A program made the position numbers and the translations under genes. The notes below the pieces were generated by a model, which was given only the letters and a program-made list of their open reading frames with translations, was not told where the DNA came from and ran no database searches. DNA of 8,725 bases from contig JAIRMD010000072.1 in assembly GCA_031258915.1 (NCBI GenBank), positions 1 through 8,725 on the forward strand, in the 5' to 3' direction. Source of the DNA: Prevotellaceae bacterium. GTDB taxonomy: Bacteria > Bacteroidota > Bacteroidia > Bacteroidales > UBA932. Positions 1-6,146 of this stretch are shown one piece after another; within the stretch, counting starts at the first letter, position 1; every line of letters starts with the position of its first letter.

Positions 1-183
1 GAGCGCTACGTGAAGTACTCCCTGTTCAGCAGCCAGGGCAGCCGCATCCTCTACGGCGATGCCTCGCCCCTCTACTTGGGGCAGGGACTCGCCATGCCCC
101 AAGTTCCCGCCGGCATCTACCACCTCCTGCTCGAAGGCAAAAACGGCAAAAGGTGGGTGGCGAAGGTGGCGGTGGAAAATTAA
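1..183 (+). CDS. C-terminal end of a type IX-secreted protein (Por sorting domain), partial
   Basis: The first 60 codons are open from the window edge to a TAA at 181-183. The peptide has the pattern of a type A C-terminal sorting domain of the type IX secretion system. A strand with a 'YSLFSSQG' turn (residues 6-13) is followed by 'PAGIYHLLLEG' (36-46), the usual PxGxY-hhh-x-G step, and a final short strand 'KVAVEN'. In this family the domain directs the protein across the outer membrane of Bacteroidota, where it is normally removed or replaced by a lipid anchor. The catalytic or adhesive part lies upstream of the window, so the protein's role cannot be told. The stop codon lies inside the stem of a strong inverted repeat. 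Recognised by pattern only. Confidence 0.8.
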   Translation, partial: ERYVKYSLFSSQGSRILYGDASPLYLGQGLAMPQVPAGIYHLLLEGKNGKRWVAKVAVEN

Positions 184-215
184 CATTCCGTCCCCGCTAT
201 GGACGGAATGTTAAT
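179..215 (+). terminator. Perfect 15-bp inverted repeat overlapping the stop codon; likely transcription end or RNA-stabilising hairpin
   Basis: Bases 179-193 (ATTAACATTCCGTCC) are exactly complementary to 201-215, leaving a 7-nt loop (194-200). The TAA stop of the upstream gene lies inside the left arm. No clean run of T follows the right arm (it is followed by AGCAATATATAAG), so this is not a textbook intrinsic terminator. It could equally be a 3' end-protecting hairpin, or a bidirectional terminator. The structure is read directly; the function is inferred. Confidence 0.5.
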
Positions 216-298
216 AGCAATATATAAGCACGTTATACGTGTTTTTGGAGGCAAAAATCAGCAGGAAAAAACAGACAGCTCTGAACACCCTACCCGCA

Positions 299-374
299 GG
301 GATGCATCCCTACGGGATGCCGCAAAAGCAAATGGGCATCTGCTTCTACCGAGCAATTCATTCCTACGGAATGA
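299..374. repeat. Cluster of short palindromes of the NCATNCC-TAC-GGNATGN type
   Basis: GGGATGCATCCC (299-310) is a perfect 12-bp palindrome. Overlapping it, GCATCCC (304-310) and GGGATGC (314-320) form a 7-bp stem around a TAC loop. Downstream, TCATTCC (358-364) and GGAATGA (368-374) form a second 7-bp stem around the same TAC loop. The two hairpins share the CC-TAC-GG core but differ in the arms, so they look like two members of one dispersed intergenic repeat family, similar to REP-like palindromes I recall from Bacteroidota genomes. No transposase is nearby. The family assignment is from memory and untested. Confidence 0.5.
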
Positions 375-415
375 GCAAAAGCGACAATTTGAAGTGCACC
401 CATCTAAATCCAAAT

Positions 416-446
416 TTTGCCTTTCCTCGAAAAATAGCTAACTTTG
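416..446 (+). promoter_or_regulatory. Predicted Bacteroidota-type promoter for argS
   Basis: TTTG at 416-419 serves as the -33 element. After a 19-nt spacer comes TAACTTTG at 439-446, which matches the -7 consensus TAnnTTTG used by the primary sigma factor of Bacteroidota. Transcription would begin near 452, giving a leader of roughly 78 nt before the ATG at 531. A second match, TAAATTTG at 518-525, is only 5 nt from the start codon and has no TTG at the right distance, so this upstream pair is preferred. Confidence 0.6.
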
Positions 447-530
447 CCGCTTCTTAATTTTTCTCGGAAGTAGAGTACACATCAGCTTCCGTATTAGTAT
501 TAGCTTATAGCAAATTGTAAATTTGATTTT

Positions 531-2303
531 ATGAACGTAGAGTTATATGTAGCTCAAAAGATTGTAGATTGCATGAAGGCCCTTTACGGGGAAGAAAGCG
601 TACCCTTGCAGCTACAAAAAACGCGCAAAGAGTTTGAAGGCGATATTACGCTTGTTGTTTTTCCGCTCGCTAAGCTCGGCGATAAATCGCCGGAGGAAAC
701 GGGCACCGAGGTGGGCGAATGGCTCGTGGCCAACGTGCCGCAGGTGGAAGGATTTAACGTGGTAAAAGGATTTCTCAACATCAAGCTGACCAACGATTTT
801 TGGCGCGATCAGCTGCTGCAAATAGCCGGCGACGCATCGTTCGGCCGCTTTCCCGCCTCCGGCAAAACGGTGATGGTGGAGTACTCGTCGCCCAACACCA
901 ACAAGCCGCTGCACCTGGGGCACATTCGCAACAACCTGCTGGGGCACTCGGTGGCAAAAATTCTTGAGGCCAACGGCCATCAGGTTATTAAGGTCAACTT
1001 GGTGAACGACAGGGGTATTCACATCTGCAAGTCGATGCTAGCGTGGCAAAAATTCGGCAAGGGCGAAACGCCGCAGTCGTCGGGCAAAAAGGGCGATCAC
1101 CTCGTGGGCGAGTACTACGTGAGGTTCGACAAAGAGTACAAGCGGCAGATATCGGCGCTAATGCACACGGGCGTTCCGGAGGACGAGGCAAAAAAGCAGG
1201 CACCCATAATACAGGAAGCGCAGCAAATGCTGCTCGCGTGGGAGCAAGGCAACGACGAAATTTTTGACCTGTGGGAAGAGATGAACAGCTGGGTGCATGA
1301 GGGCTTTGATGCTACCTATAAGCAGCTGGGCGTTTCGTTTGACAAAACCTACTACGAGTCGCGAACATACTTGCTCGGCAAGGAGCTTGTAAAGGAGGGA
1401 TTGCAGAAAGGCATTTTTTCCAAAAAGGAAGACAACTCGGTATGGTGCGACCTCACCCCCGACGGTCTCGACCAAAAGCTCCTACTGCGCTCGGACGGCA
1501 CGTCGGTATATATGACGCAGGATTTGGGAACTGCCCAGCGCCGCTTTCAGGAGTACAACCTTAGCGAGCTGATTTACGTGGTGGGCAACGAGCAAAACTA
1601 CCACTTTCAGGTGCTCAAGCTCATTCTGAAAAAGTTGGGCTACGCTTGGGCCGACAGCATTTACCACCTCTCGTACGGCATGGTAGAGCTGCCCGAAGGT
1701 AAAATGAAGTCGCGCGAGGGCACGGTGGTTGACGCCGATGACCTGATAGCGGCAATGGTCGCCACCGCGCGCGAAACCTCGCTGGAGCTGGGCAAGCTGG
1801 CCGACATTCCGCAGGACGAGCAGCAGCGGCTATTTCATACGGTGGGCTTGGGGGCGCTCAAGTATTTTATCCTCAAGGTTGACCCCCAAAAAACCATGCT
1901 CTTCGACCCCAAAGAATCCATTGATTTCAACGGCAACACCGGGCCATTCATACAGTATACGTTTGCCCGTATTTGCTCGGTTTTGCGCAAGGCGCAGGAG
2001 CTGCAGGTAGAGGCCACCATCGGCGCTGCAGAGCTGGGCGAGCGCGAGGTGGAGCTGGTGAAAAACATGGCCGATTTTCCGCAGAAAGTGGCGCAGGCCG
2101 GCGCAGCCTACTCGCCCGCGCTGATAGCAAACTATGCCTTTGAGCTGGCTAAGGAATTTAACCAGTACTACCACGATGTATCCGTTTTGAAGGAGGAAAA
2201 TGCTGCGGTAAAGCAGCAGCGCTTGGCCTTGCTGCAGCAGGTGGGCAAAACGCTGAAGGCAGCAATGGATTTGCTGGGAATAGAGCTGCCAGAAAAAATG
2301 TAA
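531..2303 (+). CDS. argS: Arginine--tRNA ligase
   Basis: Class I aminoacyl-tRNA synthetase that charges tRNA(Arg) with arginine in the cytoplasm, using ATP. The 590-residue length is normal. An N-terminal additional domain covers about residues 1-105 and contains 'LQKTRKEFEGDITLVVFP'. The Rossmann catalytic core starts at 'VEYSSPNTNKPLHLGHIRNN' with the HIGH-type motif HLGH at 128-131. 'LRSDGTSVYMTQDL' follows, and the KMSKS-type loop appears as KMKSR at 391-395. The C-terminal DALR helical anticodon-binding domain begins near residue 470 ('GPFIQYTFARICSVLRK') and runs to the end. The ATG at 531 gives the usual N-terminus and is preceded by an AT-rich stretch without Shine-Dalgarno, normal for this phylum. 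It appears to be transcribed alone from the promoter at 416-446, since a new promoter sits just after its stop. All expected motifs are present. Confidence 0.97.
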   Translation: MNVELYVAQKIVDCMKALYGEESVPLQLQKTRKEFEGDITLVVFPLAKLGDKSPEETGTEVGEWLVANVPQVEGFNVVKGFLNIKLTNDFWRDQLLQIAGDASFGRFPASGKTVMVEYSSPNTNKPLHLGHIRNNLLGHSVAKILEANGHQVIKVNLVNDRGIHICKSMLAWQKFGKGETPQSSGKKGDHLVGEYYVRFDKEYKRQISALMHTGVPEDEAKKQAPIIQEAQQMLLAWEQGNDEIFDLWEEMNSWVHEGFDATYKQLGVSFDKTYYESRTYLLGKELVKEGLQKGIFSKKEDNSVWCDLTPDGLDQKLLLRSDGTSVYMTQDLGTAQRRFQEYNLSELIYVVGNEQNYHFQVLKLILKKLGYAWADSIYHLSYGMVELPEGKMKSREGTVVDADDLIAAMVATARETSLELGKLADIPQDEQQRLFHTVGLGALKYFILKVDPQKTMLFDPKESIDFNGNTGPFIQYTFARICSVLRKAQELQVEATIGAAELGEREVELVKNMADFPQKVAQAGAAYSPALIANYAFELAKEFNQYYHDVSVLKEENAAVKQQRLALLQQVGKTLKAAMDLLGIELPEKM

Positions 2304-2345
2304 GATTTTTCTTCTTAAAAAAAGTTAAGAACAAAAGTGATGATG

Positions 2346-2374
2346 TTGTTTATCAATCAAAAGTTGTATTTTTG
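2346..2374 (+). promoter_or_regulatory. Predicted promoter directly upstream of the 14-bp repeat array
   Basis: TTG at 2346-2348, an 18-nt spacer, then TATTTTTG at 2367-2374, which fits TAnnTTTG. The start site would fall near 2380-2382, at the very first bases of the repeat array. The whole array would therefore lie in the 5' leader of the ATPase mRNA rather than upstream of its promoter. The match is by consensus only. Confidence 0.5.
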
Positions 2375-2377
2375 TAG

Positions 2378-2472
2378 CGCAATTTGCGTCACGCAATCTG
2401 CGTGACGCAAATTGCGTGACGCAAATTGCGTGACGCAGATTGCGTGACGCAGATTGCGTGACGCAAATTGCG
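2378..2472. repeat. Array of six GCGT(G/C)ACGC units at a 14-bp period, also a long inverted repeat
   Basis: The 9-bp core GCGTSACGC occurs at 2386-2394 (centre C) and at 2400, 2414, 2428, 2442 and 2456 (centre G), each starting exactly 14 bp after the last. The core is palindromic except at its centre. Half-units flank both ends: CGC at 2378-2380 and GCGT at 2470-2473. The 5-bp linkers are AATTT, AATCT, AAATT, AAATT, AGATT, AGATT and AAATT. The first two are reverse complements of the AAATT and AGATT forms, so the left part of the array is inverted relative to the rest. As a result 2378-2408 and 2442-2472 are complementary over 31 bp with a single mismatch, and the inner units can pair too, giving one hairpin of about 95 nt. 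It ends 28 nt before the ATPase ATG. It could be an RNA leader, a multi-site operator, or a repeat family mobile with the gene. Confidence 0.9.
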
Positions 2473-2500
2473 TAATTAACAAATATACAATATTTTAGAA

Positions 2501-3631
2501 ATGTCAGCAATCGTAAAAAATCCATTTTTTGTGGCTGCCTACCATTCTCCCGCCTATTTTTGCGACAGAGAAAAGGAAACAAAAAGAGTTACCGGTGCCT
2601 TAACTAACGGGCGAAACCTTACGCTGCTTTCGGCGCGGAGAATAGGAAAAACCGGGCTGATAAAAAATGCTTTTTATCAGCTGCAAAAAAAGAAAGACTG
2701 GCAAACGCTATACGTGGACATCATGCCCACCGACAACCTGAACGACTTCATAAAATTGCTCGGTAAGGCAGTTGTAGAGCACGAGTGGCGGCACTCGAAG
2801 AGCTACCTGAAAAAAATCGCCACTCTCCTGTCGGGCATCAGCGCAAAGCTGTCGTTTGACTCAATTACGGGAGCGCCGGAAATAGGGGTGGAATATAAAA
2901 CGCGGCAGGAGAGCGAAAAGAGCCTGTCGGAGATATTTCACTACCTGTCAGCGCAGGATGTTAAGTACGCGGTAGCTTTTGACGAATTTCAGCAGATCAC
3001 CTGCTACCCCGAAAAAAACATGGAGGCGCTGCTGCGGTCGTATATTCAGCAGATGAGCAACGTGAACTTTATTTTTTCAGGGAGCAACAAGCATCTGCTA
3101 ACATCCATGTTCTCGGACTACGGGCGGCCGTTCTACCAAAGCTCAGATTTTTTATTTCTGGAGAAAATAGAAGCCAAAGCTTACTGCCGGTTCATCTGCG
3201 AAAAATTTGCAAAGCACGGCAAGTCTATTGCTCCGGAGCTGACAAAAGAGGCGCTGGAGTACTACAGAGTGCATACGTTTTACGTGCAGTATTTTTTCAA
3301 CAAGCTGTTTGAGCGCTGCGAAAAAACCGTAACAAAAGCGCTGGTGGAGCAGATGCACCGCCTGATTTTGGAGGAGCGGGAGTATATTTACTACAGCTAC
3401 CGGAATTTGCTCACCCCGTACCAATTTTTGCTGCTAAAAGCTATTGCCCGCGAAGGCGGAATAAGCCAACCCAACGCCTCTGACTTCATTGCCAAGCACA
3501 GCCTGAAGCAGAGCAGCTCTGTCAACAGAGCGCTGGCGGCGCTGGCAGACAGAGAAATGGTGTACGAAGAAAGCGGCGTTTACTACGTTTACGATGTGTT
3601 TTTTTCGAAGTGGCTGGCAAAAAATTTTTAA
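2501..3631 (+). CDS. Orphan P-loop ATPase, archaeal-type predicted ATPase family (COG1672-like)
   Basis: The 376-residue protein starts with 'KNPFF...YFCDREKE' (residues 6-26), the N-terminal signature of this ATPase family. The Walker A motif SARRIGKT is at 44-51, with K50 and T51 as the nucleotide-binding residues. Walker B is 'YAVAFDEFQQ' (156-165), with D161 and E162. A sensor strand, 'FIFSGSNKHLL', is at 190-200. A helical lid follows, then a likely winged-helix domain from about 305 to 371 ('PYQFLLLKAIAREGGISQPNASDFI...'). No signal peptide, membrane segment or fused effector domain is seen, and the length is ordinary. The family lies near the STAND/AAA+ ATPases, and most members have no known role. 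It stands alone in its own predicted transcription unit, led by the 14-bp repeat array, and only 33 nt separate it from ffh. The AT-rich runs suggest a composition slightly different from its neighbours, judged by eye. ATP hydrolysis is likely; the substrate or partner is unknown. Confidence 0.88.
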   Translation: MSAIVKNPFFVAAYHSPAYFCDREKETKRVTGALTNGRNLTLLSARRIGKTGLIKNAFYQLQKKKDWQTLYVDIMPTDNLNDFIKLLGKAVVEHEWRHSKSYLKKIATLLSGISAKLSFDSITGAPEIGVEYKTRQESEKSLSEIFHYLSAQDVKYAVAFDEFQQITCYPEKNMEALLRSYIQQMSNVNFIFSGSNKHLLTSMFSDYGRPFYQSSDFLFLEKIEAKAYCRFICEKFAKHGKSIAPELTKEALEYYRVHTFYVQYFFNKLFERCEKTVTKALVEQMHRLILEEREYIYYSYRNLLTPYQFLLLKAIAREGGISQPNASDFIAKHSLKQSSSVNRALAALADREMVYEESGVYYVYDVFFSKWLAKNF

Positions 3632-3664
3632 CCTTTTTCATGCTATATTTTTTCTACTTTTTTC

Positions 3665-4993
3665 ATGTTTGAGAATTTACAAGACAAGCTGGAGCGCGCC
3701 TTTAAGACGCTAAAGGGCGAAGGACGCATTACCGAAATCAACGTTGCCGAAACGCTCAAGGAAATCCGTAAAGCCTTGCTCGATGCTGACGTGAGCTACA
3801 AAGTGGCCAAAACGTTTACCGACGAGGTCAAGCAAAAAGCGCTTGGCCAAAGCGTGCTGACGGCCATCAAACCGGGGCAGCTGCTCACCAAAATCGTGCA
3901 CGACGAGCTGGTGGCGCTCATGGGAAAGGAAGCTGAGGAGGTAACCCTGAAGGGCAGCCCTGCGGTGGCGCTAATTGCCGGGCTGCAAGGCTCCGGCAAG
4001 ACAACTTTTTCGGGAAAATTTGCCGCGCTTATCCGCAAAAAAGGTCGCTCGCCCCTGCTCGCTGCCTGCGACGTGTACCGCCCCGCCGCCATTGACCAGC
4101 TCAAGGTGCTGGGGCAGCAGGTGGAAGTGCCCGTATACGCTGAAGACGGCAACAAAAACGCGGTGCAGATAGCCAAAAACGCCGTTGACTACGCCAAAAG
4201 AAACGGGCACAACGTGGTCATCATCGACACGGCGGGGCGGCTGGCCATCGACGAGGAGATGATGCGCGAAATAGCGGCGATAAAAAAAGCCGTGTCGCCA
4301 TCCGAGACGCTGTTTGTGGTGGACGCCATGACCGGCCAGGATGCGGTGAACACCGCCAAGGCGTTCAACGAGCGCCTCAACTTCGACGGCGTGGTTTTGA
4401 CCAAGCTCGACGGCGACACGCGCGGCGGCGCGGCGCTCTCCATTCGCGCTGTAGTCAGCAAGCCCATTAAGCTCATGAGCATAGGCGAAAAAATGGACGC
4501 GCTGCAGGTGTTCTACCCCGACCGCATGGCGGACAGGATACTCGGCATGGGCGACGTTGTTTCGCTGGTGGAGCGTGCGCAGGAGCAGTACGACGAAGCT
4601 GAGGCGCGGCGCATCCAAAAGCGCATAGCCAAAAACCAGTTTAACTTCAACGATTTTGTCACCCAAATTCAGCAAATCAAAAAAATGGGCAGCGTGAAAG
4701 ATTTGCTCGGCATGATTCCGGGCGTTGGCAAGGCGCTGAAAAATATAGATATTGACGACGATGCGTTTAAGAAAATTGAAGTTATTATTTCGTCCATGAC
4801 GCCGCAGGAGCGCGAAAGCCCCGAAGTGATAAACGGCAGCCGCCGCAAGCGTATAGCCGCGGGCAGCGGCCGCAGCATCGAGGAAGTAAACCGCCTGATA
4901 AAGCAGTTTGACGACACCCGCAAAATGATGAAGTCGGCGGGTAGCGGCGGAGCAAAAAATCTGATGAGTATGATGAAAGGAGCGAAGATGTAG
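3665..4993 (+). CDS. ffh: Signal recognition particle protein (SRP54 homologue), GTPase
   Basis: Binds the SRP RNA and nascent hydrophobic signal sequences at the ribosome, and docks with FtsY at the membrane for co-translational insertion. The N domain (about 1-90) is a helical bundle. The G domain holds GLQGSGKT (106-113, P-loop), DTAGR (188-192), 'TGQDAVNTAKAF' (223-234) and TKLDG (246-250). The M domain (about 300-442) carries the SRP RNA-binding helix-turn-helix 'SRRKRIAAGSGRS' (392-404) and a short methionine-rich tail. The 442-residue length is typical. The ATG at 3665 gives the standard N-terminus 'MFENLQDKLERAFKTLKGEG'. No clear promoter is seen in the 33-nt gap after the ATPase, so ffh may be co-transcribed with it or use a promoter inside that gene. 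folD follows 89 nt later in the same direction. Confidence 0.97.
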   Translation: MFENLQDKLERAFKTLKGEGRITEINVAETLKEIRKALLDADVSYKVAKTFTDEVKQKALGQSVLTAIKPGQLLTKIVHDELVALMGKEAEEVTLKGSPAVALIAGLQGSGKTTFSGKFAALIRKKGRSPLLAACDVYRPAAIDQLKVLGQQVEVPVYAEDGNKNAVQIAKNAVDYAKRNGHNVVIIDTAGRLAIDEEMMREIAAIKKAVSPSETLFVVDAMTGQDAVNTAKAFNERLNFDGVVLTKLDGDTRGGAALSIRAVVSKPIKLMSIGEKMDALQVFYPDRMADRILGMGDVVSLVERAQEQYDEAEARRIQKRIAKNQFNFNDFVTQIQQIKKMGSVKDLLGMIPGVGKALKNIDIDDDAFKKIEVIISSMTPQERESPEVINGSRRKRIAAGSGRSIEEVNRLIKQFDDTRKMMKSAGSGGAKNLMSMMKGAKM

Positions 4994-5082
4994 GCGAGAG
5001 CTGAAAGCGGAGATGCTACAACCAGCAGCTGCGCTTGCTACTCTTACTTTTCGGCCAAGCGCTATCTAACAAACATAGGCAA

Positions 5083-5964
5083 ATGCAAATAATTGACGGA
5101 AAAAAAATCGCAGCTGACATTAAAGTTGAAATTTGCGGCGAGGTGGAGCAGCTTACCGCTACGGGTAGGCGGCGGCCGCAGCTGGTAGCCATCATCGTAG
5201 GCGAGGACGGGGCAAGCCAAGCGTACGTTGCGGGCAAGGAAAAGGCGTGCGGCGAGTGCGGCTTTAAGTCGCAGGTGCTGCGCTTTGCGGAGAGCGCTAC
5301 CGAGGCGGAGCTGCTTGCCGCTATTGCCCGGCTCAACGCCGACAGCGAAGTTGACGGCTTCATTGTGCAGCTGCCGCTCCCGCAGCACATCAGCGAGCAG
5401 CGGGTGATAGAAGCCATTGACCCGAAAAAGGACGTTGACGGGTTTCACCCCGTCAACGTAGGGCGCATGACCATTGGGCTGCCGGCGTACGTGTCGGCTA
5501 CGCCGGCGGGGATAAAGGAGCTGCTGCGGCGCTACAGCATAGCCACATCGGGCAAGCGCTGCGCAGTGCTTGGCCGCAGCAACATCGTGGGTCGCCCCCT
5601 GATGAACCTGCTGTCGCAAAAAGGTACGCCCGGCGACTGCACCGTAACCATTTGCCACAGCCGCACGCGCAGCATCAAGGAGATTTGCCGCTCGGCGGAC
5701 ATCATCGTTGCGGCGCTGGGGCAACCCGAATTTCTCACGGCAGATATGGTGGCCAGCGGCGCGGTGGTGATTGACGTGGGCACTACGCGCGTCCCCGCAG
5801 CCGATGCCAAGAGCGGCTTCCGCCTCAAGGGTGACGTAAAGTTCGACGAGGTGGCGCCCAAGTGCAGCTACATCACGCCCGTGCCCGGCGGAGTAGGCCC
5901 CATGACCATCGTATCGCTCATGAAAAACACGCTAAAGGCGTACAAAAAGGAAGTGTATGGGTAA
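5083..5964 (+). CDS. folD: Bifunctional methylenetetrahydrofolate dehydrogenase / methenyltetrahydrofolate cyclohydrolase
   Basis: Interconverts 5,10-methylene-, 5,10-methenyl- and 10-formyl-tetrahydrofolate in the cytoplasm, using NAD(P), and so supplies formyl groups for purines and initiator tRNA. From the ATG at 5083 the protein has 293 residues, normal for the family. The catalytic Y-x3-K pair is Y48 and K52 ('AYVAGKEKACGECGF'). 'DGFIVQLPLP' spans 91-100, and 'KDVDGFHPVNVGR' (116-128) contains the conserved Asp of the active site. The nucleotide-binding loop is 'VLGRSNIVGRP' (162-172), and 'TPVPGGVGPMT' is at 265-275. The frame is open back to a TTG at 5035, but the extra 16 residues are not part of the family and the ATG start 'MQIIDGKKIA' matches known proteins. 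It probably forms a transcription unit with ffh, as no promoter is visible in the gap. Confidence 0.97.
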   Translation: MQIIDGKKIAADIKVEICGEVEQLTATGRRRPQLVAIIVGEDGASQAYVAGKEKACGECGFKSQVLRFAESATEAELLAAIARLNADSEVDGFIVQLPLPQHISEQRVIEAIDPKKDVDGFHPVNVGRMTIGLPAYVSATPAGIKELLRRYSIATSGKRCAVLGRSNIVGRPLMNLLSQKGTPGDCTVTICHSRTRSIKEICRSADIIVAALGQPEFLTADMVASGAVVIDVGTTRVPAADAKSGFRLKGDVKFDEVAPKCSYITPVPGGVGPMTIVSLMKNTLKAYKKEVYG

Positions 5965-6045
5965 GAACGACGGCTGCTCCTGCAAAATTTTTCTGATTTG
6001 GCTAAATAAACAGCTGTGAAATATTGCAATTTTATGCTAATATAG

Positions 6046-6076
6046 TTGTGTGGCGGATAAATTATTAGTATCTTTG
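6046..6076 (+). promoter_or_regulatory. Predicted promoter of the rimP-nusA-infB operon
   Basis: TTG at 6046-6048, a 20-nt spacer, then TATCTTTG at 6069-6076 followed by CGC. This is a close match to the Bacteroidota -33/-7 consensus (TTG ... TAnnTTTG). The start site would be near 6083, leaving a leader of about 64 nt that contains the GAAA-loop hairpin. Confidence 0.7.
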
Positions 6077-6107
6077 CGCTTGCAAAGTTGAAAAAGTAGG
6101 GAATGAT

Positions 6108-6127
6108 GAGGGGACGAAAGTCCCCTC
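6108..6127 (+). terminator. GAAA-tetraloop hairpin in the rimP leader, likely attenuator
   Basis: GAGGGGAC (6108-6115) and GTCCCCTC (6120-6127) form a perfect 8-bp GC-rich stem closed by a GAAA loop. G-U and A-U pairs can extend the base of the stem to 6105/6130. The T-rich GTTTGCTTT that follows resembles an imperfect intrinsic terminator. It lies between the predicted start site and the rimP ATG at 6147, so it would act on the operon itself, not on folD. In E. coli the nusA operon is autoregulated by NusA through leader termination; a similar role here is inferred. Alternatively it could control translation of rimP or simply stabilise the mRNA. Confidence 0.6.
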
Positions 6128-6146
6128 GTTTGCTTTATAAAAAAAC

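Larger units (their letters stand above)
184..530. other. Gene-free spacer between the secreted-protein gene and argS
   Basis: This 347-nt stretch holds no convincing gene. Two overlapping + frames (199-441 and 239-457) are open, but both run straight through the palindromic repeats and neither gives a protein-like composition. What can be seen is the right arm of the stop-codon hairpin, a group of small palindromes at 299-374, a promoter at 416-446, and the argS leader from about 452. The leader has a weak 6-bp hairpin, CGGAAG at 465-470 with CTTCCG at 486-491. Confidence 0.7.

Noticed and set aside
199..457. Two overlapping + strand reading frames (80 and 72 codons) upstream of argS
   Set aside because: Both run through the palindromic repeats and the argS promoter, begin in or near the stop-codon hairpin, and give no recognisable or well-composed protein.
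518..525. TAAATTTG as the argS -7 element
   Set aside because: It ends 5 nt before the ATG and has no TTG at the correct distance. The 416-446 pair fits better.
2312..2331. TTCTTAA / TTAAGAA hairpin after argS as a terminator
   Set aside because: It has a seven-pair stem that is almost all A-T and no following T run. Too weak to call, although argS must end somewhere near here.
2378..2472. Array considered as a CRISPR
   Set aside because: Units are 9 bp with 5-bp near-constant linkers. There are no unique spacers of 25-40 bp and no cas genes.
2325..2582. Minus-strand 85-codon frame with repeated 'RLRDAN / CVTQ' peptides
   Set aside because: The peptide periodicity is just the 14-bp array read through three frames (42 bp is 14 codons). 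The frame overlaps the ATPase promoter and start.
3971..4675. Long minus-strand frame (234 codons) opposite ffh
   Set aside because: It lies entirely opposite a clear Ffh G domain, has shadow-like composition rich in H, V, R and G, and shows no recognisable motifs.
5035..5082. Upstream TTG start for folD adding 16 residues
   Set aside because: The added residues (MLLLLFGQALSNKHRQ) are outside the family, while the ATG at 5083 gives the standard FolD N-terminus.
5062..5724. Long minus-strand frame (220 codons) opposite folD
   Set aside because: It is a shadow of FolD codon usage, with no motifs and no upstream signals.
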